Below, one piece after another: positions 59,401-64,000 of a stretch of 64,000 nt of DNA. Both the position numbers and the translations under genes were made by a program. Every line of letters starts with the position of its first letter. Position 1 is the first letter of the stretch. The notes beneath the pieces are model-generated. The model was not told where the DNA came from, ran no database searches, and saw only the letters and a program-made list of their open reading frames with translations. The DNA comes from Amoebidium appalachense (Eukaryota; Ichthyosporea): NCBI GenBank assembly GCA_963693365.1, contig CAVNZM010000016.1, positions 1,116,001 through 1,180,000 on the forward strand, given 5' to 3'.

Positions 59401-62041
59401 GACGTACATGGCCACTGCAAGGTACACTATGTGGATGAAGTGGGGGTTTTCGGCCGTGTGGTCTGGGGCAGGCACCGGCATGGTGTCGAAGTCCAGCACG
59501 ATGTCCCTGATGGGCTGCCGGGTCTGCTTCCACGACCCCCTGCTGCCATCGTCGTCGGGCACGTGCCGTTTGCACACGTGTGCACCCACCCTGCAGCCGG
59601 CATCATCCACCCTGGCCCTCTGCCGTGCAGGTGACTCTCCCCCCTCCCCCCCTCCCCCTCCTCCCCCTCCCCTTGCTCGTTGGAGTAGCATGCCACCCTG
59701 TCACACACCGTGCCGTCTGCATCCGTGTGTGTGCACATGTACACACGCCGTTGATCTCGTTTGCTACGTATGAGGCACGTGTGGTTGCCGGGCATGTACC
59801 CCCCACACCCCTTGCAGTCGTAGTCGGTGCACAGGTGCTGTGTCCAAGTGTCGTCCTTCTTCTTGCCCCCGTGCTCACCCCCGTCATCCCCCTCCCCCTC
59901 AGACATCTGCATGAGGTCGATGCCATCGCCGTTGTCATCATCGTCACCTTCGTCGTCCGACGAGTCGGCAAGGCTGGGTGGGGTGCCTGAGTCGGCATCC
60001 TCGGTATCCGAGTCCTCCTCCGTGTCCGTGCCCCAGCCCCAGTCCTCCCCCTCGTCGTTGACGCCCTGCATCGTACCCCCCTTGCTCCTGGGCCGTGTGC
60101 AGCCGGCGCAGCCGGCGCACGCTGGCGTACTTGAACTTGTAGATGAACCGGCCAGCAGGGTTGCCCGACACACACACCCGGCGGGCACCATCGCCAGTAC
60201 CCATCACCCTGTACCCCTGCAGACCGTGGGTACACGTGTCCAGCCGGCACCAGAACACGTTGTCGCAGAAGGATTGACGGTCTCGCGCTGGCCTCTGCTG
60301 ATGCCCCCTTGAGCTTGGCACTGTGGTTGGCCATGCACTTGGCCGACGGGAAGAGGCCACAGCAGTCGTCACAACGGAAGGGCCAAGCCTCCTCCCCGGC
60401 CTGTGCAAGCTGTAGACGGCGCTCCGGGGTCCACACACAGGCATCTGCCTGGTCGTTGAGGTTGCCCTTGGTCCCACAGTTCTCGCACCGGTTCACACAG
60501 CGGTGCACCCCCAAGTTCTTGCTCTGCATGGTCTGGTTGCAGTGGAAGCAGGTGCTGAGGTTCCGTCGTACCTCCCCCGTGTGGTTGCCGTGCCGCAGGC
60601 GCTCGATGGCGGTGCTGACACTGGAGGTGATGCCCGTGAAGTGGCCCAGCTTCTGGGAGTGGGCCATGTACATGGTGCACAGCTTGCCGGGGGGCAGGGC
60701 CGTGCTCAGGTCCCCGTACCGGCGCAGCACCTTGGCCCCGCTGTCCATATCCAGCACCACCAGCCGCAGGCGGGTCACCGACTCGGGCTGCTCGGCAATG
60801 GCCGTGTTGAGGGCATCCACGGCTGCCCCCAGCTGATCCACCGTCAGGCCGTCCTCTGCGGGCTCTGGCAGGTCGTACTTGGCCCACAGCACACGGGTTG
60901 CCCTCACCAATCTTCGCAGGTAACGGTCCTGGAAGGAGGCACGGTAGTTGGGTGGGGGCATCAGCAGGTTGCACACCCCGCAGCCCGAATATCTCGACCT
61001 CCCCAGGGTCGTGTTGCCAACCCCGATCACATCCCCCGGGGCCAGCAGGTGGCACAGCACGTGGTGGTCCTTGCGGCCCGTGAGGTCGCCCCCTCTGCCC
61101 AGGGCCTTGCGTGTGTTCTCGGTGAGCAGGCCTGTCTTCTCGTTGCCGTTGGCAGCCTTCTTGAGCCACATCACCATGCAGTACACCAGGCACAGCTGGG
61201 CACAGTTGGGGCCGTAGGCAAAGCTGTGCAGCTGCAGGTGGTCCAGGCGGGTCTCCCCGGTCACCTGTGGGTCGTCGGTGCTGCATGCATCCTGCACCAG
61301 GGCGGTCACATCCACCACGGCCTTGGCCTCCACCAGCTCCTGCAGCCGGCGTGCATTTACCCCCGTGTTGGTGGACAGGGTGCCGCAGGCCCCCCTCCTC
61401 ACCATGTCCTTGGGGCGGACCACCGTCAGATGCACGGTGGATCTACCGTCCATAAACGTCTCGGCTGCACTCTGGATACGTTGACGTATGTTCTCCATTA
61501 GCTTGAGCACCACGGCGTTCACATCTCCGTTGAACACGTCCATGGGGCCGGCCGTAAAGACACGACGGTTGGTGACATCGGCATTGGGGTTGCCGTCATC
61601 CCCCACCTGGTTGTCCACACCGTTGGCCTGCACGTGCAGGCTGATGATACGCACAATCAGCATGTCCCCCGCCTGCACATCTGCACGGGCAATGGCATCA
61701 AACAGCATGGCTGCAAAGAACTGGGGGAACTCGGTCACGTCAAGGGTGCGCAGGGGTTGGTACTCGAGGGTGTGGCCGCGTACACCCAGCCCCCGGGCCT
61801 GCATGTCATCTACACGTGAACGCAGGTGCCAGTTGCCCTCGGCGGGCATGGCATTGATCTGGGGGTCATCGGAGTGATTGATGGGGGCAGGGGCGGGGGC
61901 GAGGCCGGGGAGGGGTGGGGGTGGGGGTGGGGGGGCCAATAGGGCCTGCAGGAAGGGGTGGACCTGCAGGGCCTGCTGTGGGTCGGCATCCAGTGCCCGC
62001 AGCAGGGCATCTTCAAACTCTTCCTGGCTCTCTCTGAACAT
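56422..62041 (-). CDS. Protein-primed family B DNA polymerase, very large, several frameshifts
   Basis: Replicative polymerase of the Polinton/adintovirus type. The C-terminal 755-codon frame (56422-58689) holds palm motif A DVTSLYPYVM (~57841-57870), motif B LNSLWGKL (~57152-57176), motif C YMDTDSIVY (~56871-56897) and KGITLSRR. Upstream, in other frames, are the exonuclease motifs: FDTM (~59480), HNGSGFDFHF (~59205-59231) and the VDTLNFL/YCVKDV region. Before them lie an acidic linker, Cys/His-rich fingers (CFHCNQTM, CVNRCENCG, CDDCCGLF) and an ~590-residue N-terminal domain (LDMDSGAKVLRRYGD, GHFTGITS) like that of Polinton polymerases. At least four frame switches (about 60,290, 60,100, 59,640 and 58,930, plus one near 58,600) interrupt a total of ~1,870 codons. 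Shifts at G/C runs suggest indel errors; decay of an integrated copy is the alternative. Two separate genes (N-terminal and polymerase) cannot be excluded. Confidence 0.92.
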
Positions 62042-62390
62042 CTTGATTGGTAACCTTAGATCTCAGGCTGTAATCTTAAAAATCTTAAGTATCAATGTAA
62101 TTAATAATTACTAGGCTGAGCCTGGCTGTGCCAGAGCAACGCCTCAATAAAGAACAGTATGCAAAATAACAAGCCTGTGCCTGTGCAATAAATCTCCAAA
62201 GCAAACATCTTGCAAAAAGCAACGTCTGTACGTGTTTGTGTGTGTGTGGCCGCTGCGGCTGCCTGTGTACCTAAGGCGTCCAAGAAGAGCCCCAGATTGA
62301 CCGATCCGGGCGCTCATTGGACGCCTTGGGGATGGAATGTGCTGTCCTTAATGCTCATTGGACGCCTTGTGCGGCAATTGGCTTTTTTGA
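62042..62390. other. Upstream region of the polymerase gene
   Basis: AT-rich 60 bases next to the polymerase start, then CAATAAA words near 62145 and 62188 and the first ATTGGACGCCTTG words. No gene recognised. Confidence 0.5.
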
Positions 62391-63130
62391 GCCGAATTAT
62401 CATTGGCCGCCCTGCGCAGCCGTAATACCATTGGACGCCTTGTACAAGGAATTCAGAATTCGAATTCCTATTGGACGCCTTGCGCAAACCTCCGCATTCC
62501 TTTGACCCGCACTTGTGTACGCACCACATGTACGCGTACACGTACGCGTACACGTGTTCCGCCATCTCTCTTTAATTACTTAATTATTTAATTATTTAAT
62601 TAAAACCACGTGCTCTGCACGTGTTTTACACACACACACAGTGTGTGCACGTGCTCCTGTACATATATCCACCCATATCTCATATCCATATCATGATATG
62701 TGACACAGATATCACATATCTCATATCCTCTTATCCCATATCCTGGGGGGTGCGGATAATGGTTAATGGAGCTGAATTATCATTGGCCGCCTTGTGCATC
62801 CGCATTACTATTGGCCGCCTTGTACAAGGAATTCGGAATTCGAATTCTCATTGGCCGCCTTGTGCACACTGTCGCATTCCTTTGATCTCAGAACTGTGTA
62901 CGTGTCGCATGTGCGCGTGCGTGCACGCGCACACATGACACGTTTTCCCCCTTTAATTTTTTAATTAAATCCACGTGCTCTGCACGTGTTTATACACACA
63001 CACACAGTGTGTGCACGTGCTCCTGTACATCTCCATACCCATATCCATATCCTAATCACAATATACACCCATATCATACTGCATATCGCCATATCCCATA
63101 TCCTGGGGGGTGCGGATAATGGTTAATGTG
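62391..63130. repeat. Two tandem ~370-base repeats with ATTGG motif array
   Basis: Unit 1 (62391-62770) and unit 2 (62771-63130) share, in order: ATTGG motifs, an AAGGAATTC palindromic patch, GTACGCGTAC-type alternating purine-pyrimidine DNA, an AT-rich TTTAATTA stretch, CACGTGCTCTGCACGTG, ACACACAGTGTGTGCACGTG, CATATC words and GGGGGGTGCGGATAATGG. Motif ATTGG[AC]CGCC[TC]TG occurs eight times between 62312 and 62865. Looks like a duplicated promoter or a terminal repeat part. Confidence 0.85.
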
Positions 63131-63160
63131 ACGTCATCTTTGATGACGTCGACATTAACC
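63121..63160. other. Long hairpin with CRE-like TGACGTCA
   Basis: Left arm GGTTAATGTGACGTCATC, loop TTT, right arm complementary apart from one extra G. The stem holds TGACGTCA and its mirror copy. Confidence 0.85.
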
Positions 63161-63238
63161 ATTAACCATGTGCCGCGCCCCCCATTGTAGTCCCTCCCTC
63201 GGGACTAGCTGCCCTACTCTAACCCCCCCGGGGCCCTG

Positions 63239-63273
<35 letters not shown>

Positions 63274-64000
63274 CCGGGACCTCCCCGAGGGTGCCCCACC
63301 CTTACTAACCACACCTTCCCCCGAGGCTCAGACCCGGAGGCCCGCCCGCTGCCCCAGCACCACATTGACACCTCCCGCCTCCGGGAGCTGCTGGCATCCT
63401 ACCCAGACCAATCATTCGCCGCGCAGCTCCTCCACGATGTCGAATTCGGTGTCGACATCGGCTACCGCGGCCCCTCCACCTCTCGGGTGGGCCCCAACCT
63501 ACCCACCACCCCGGCTGCTGCTGCCGCTATCACGGCGGATATTGCCAACGAAGTCGCCCTCGGCCACCTGTGCGGCCCCCTCTCCCCGGACCAATTCTTC
63601 GCCGAATTTCCGGTCCACCGTTCCTCCCCCATCGGCGCCATTGCTAAAAAAGGGAACCCCCCCAAGTACCGTCGAATCCACCACCCCTCATGGCCCCGGG
63701 GCAGCAGCGTCAATGACAGCGTCACCTACCCCGACGAACTTCAGTACATTCGACCCCGGGACGTCACCCAGCTCATTCTCGACGCAGGCCCCAGCTGCTA
63801 CATGGCCGTGGCAGACGTGCAGGCTGCCTTCCGGCACATGCCCATCCGACCAGAAGACCATCACTTAATGGCATTCAAATGGCAGGGGCATTTTTACGTT
63901 GACACCCGACTGCCCTTCGGCCTGAAATCTAGCCCAGCCATCTGGGAACGGATCGCGGCCACCCTCCAGTGGCTGGCACACCAGCACGGTGTTACCCTCA
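63274..64000 (+). CDS. Reverse transcriptase of a retrotransposon, partial at window end
   Basis: Open frame from a 31-C tract to the window edge. RT signatures: YRRIHHPSWPRGSSVND (the R-x-I-H-x-S-x-P-x-G-x-SVND pattern of DIRS/Ngaro and related elements), motif A VADVQAAFRHMPI with the first catalytic Asp, GHFYVDTRLPFGLKSSPAIW (motif B region). The catalytic YxDD box and RNase H would lie beyond the window. Upstream ~30 residues carry no domain seen, and the start is not defined. The family (tyrosine-recombinase type versus LTR) cannot be settled without the downstream part. Confidence 0.8.

Overview
The window is a composite eukaryotic scaffold with three unlike blocks. Bases 1-35,550 are nuclear DNA very rich in homopolymers and microsatellites. 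They hold two divergent multi-exon genes. A DDX54-type DEAD-box RNA helicase lies on the minus strand (18 exons seen, the 3' end off the left edge). A complete 11-exon PA2G4/EBP1 homologue lies on the plus strand. They share a ~614-base intergenic promoter, and both point to ribosome biogenesis and growth control. Their introns are packed with poly(C)/(CA)n tracts and with copies of an interspersed, poly(C)-ended repeat that lies in the sense direction of whichever gene it sits in. From 28.3 to 35.3 kb there is no recognisable gene except a chromodomain (Ty3/gypsy chromovirus) fragment at the edge of the next block.

Bases ~35,552-47,630 are AT-rich mitochondrial DNA. This is one cox1 gene on the minus strand, split into about 15 exons (some only 4-6 codons) by about 14 introns with group I core motifs. 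Several introns carry LAGLIDADG endonuclease frames, and TGA is read as Trp. The block is bracketed by a 34-base perfect inverted repeat, which suggests a terminus of a linear mitochondrial chromosome, joined to nuclear DNA either really or by mis-assembly. A 500-base run of N (47,631-48,130) follows.

Bases 48,131-62,041 are a GC-rich, compact viral-type gene cluster: an FtsK/HerA-like packaging ATPase, a putative double-jelly-roll major capsid protein, several small structural-looking proteins, a VLTF3-like late transcription factor and a very large protein-primed family B DNA polymerase. Together these describe a Polinton-like/adintovirus-like virus or its endogenous copy. Structural genes run on the plus strand; VLTF3 and the polymerase run on the minus strand. 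Several genes are broken by frameshifts, mostly at homopolymer runs, so either sequencing indels or early decay. No integrase, protease or penton is visible; they could lie in the gap. Bases 62,042-63,200 hold two ~370-base tandem repeats loaded with an ATTGG-containing motif and an 18-base-arm hairpin. The window ends inside a reverse transcriptase frame of a retrotransposon.

Host: animal-like DDX54 and PA2G4, fragmented intron-rich mtDNA with terminal repeats and an integrated Polinton-like virus would fit a unicellular relative of animals (for example an ichthyosporean such as Amoebidium, known for many linear mitochondrial chromosomes). This is inference, not shown by the sequence.
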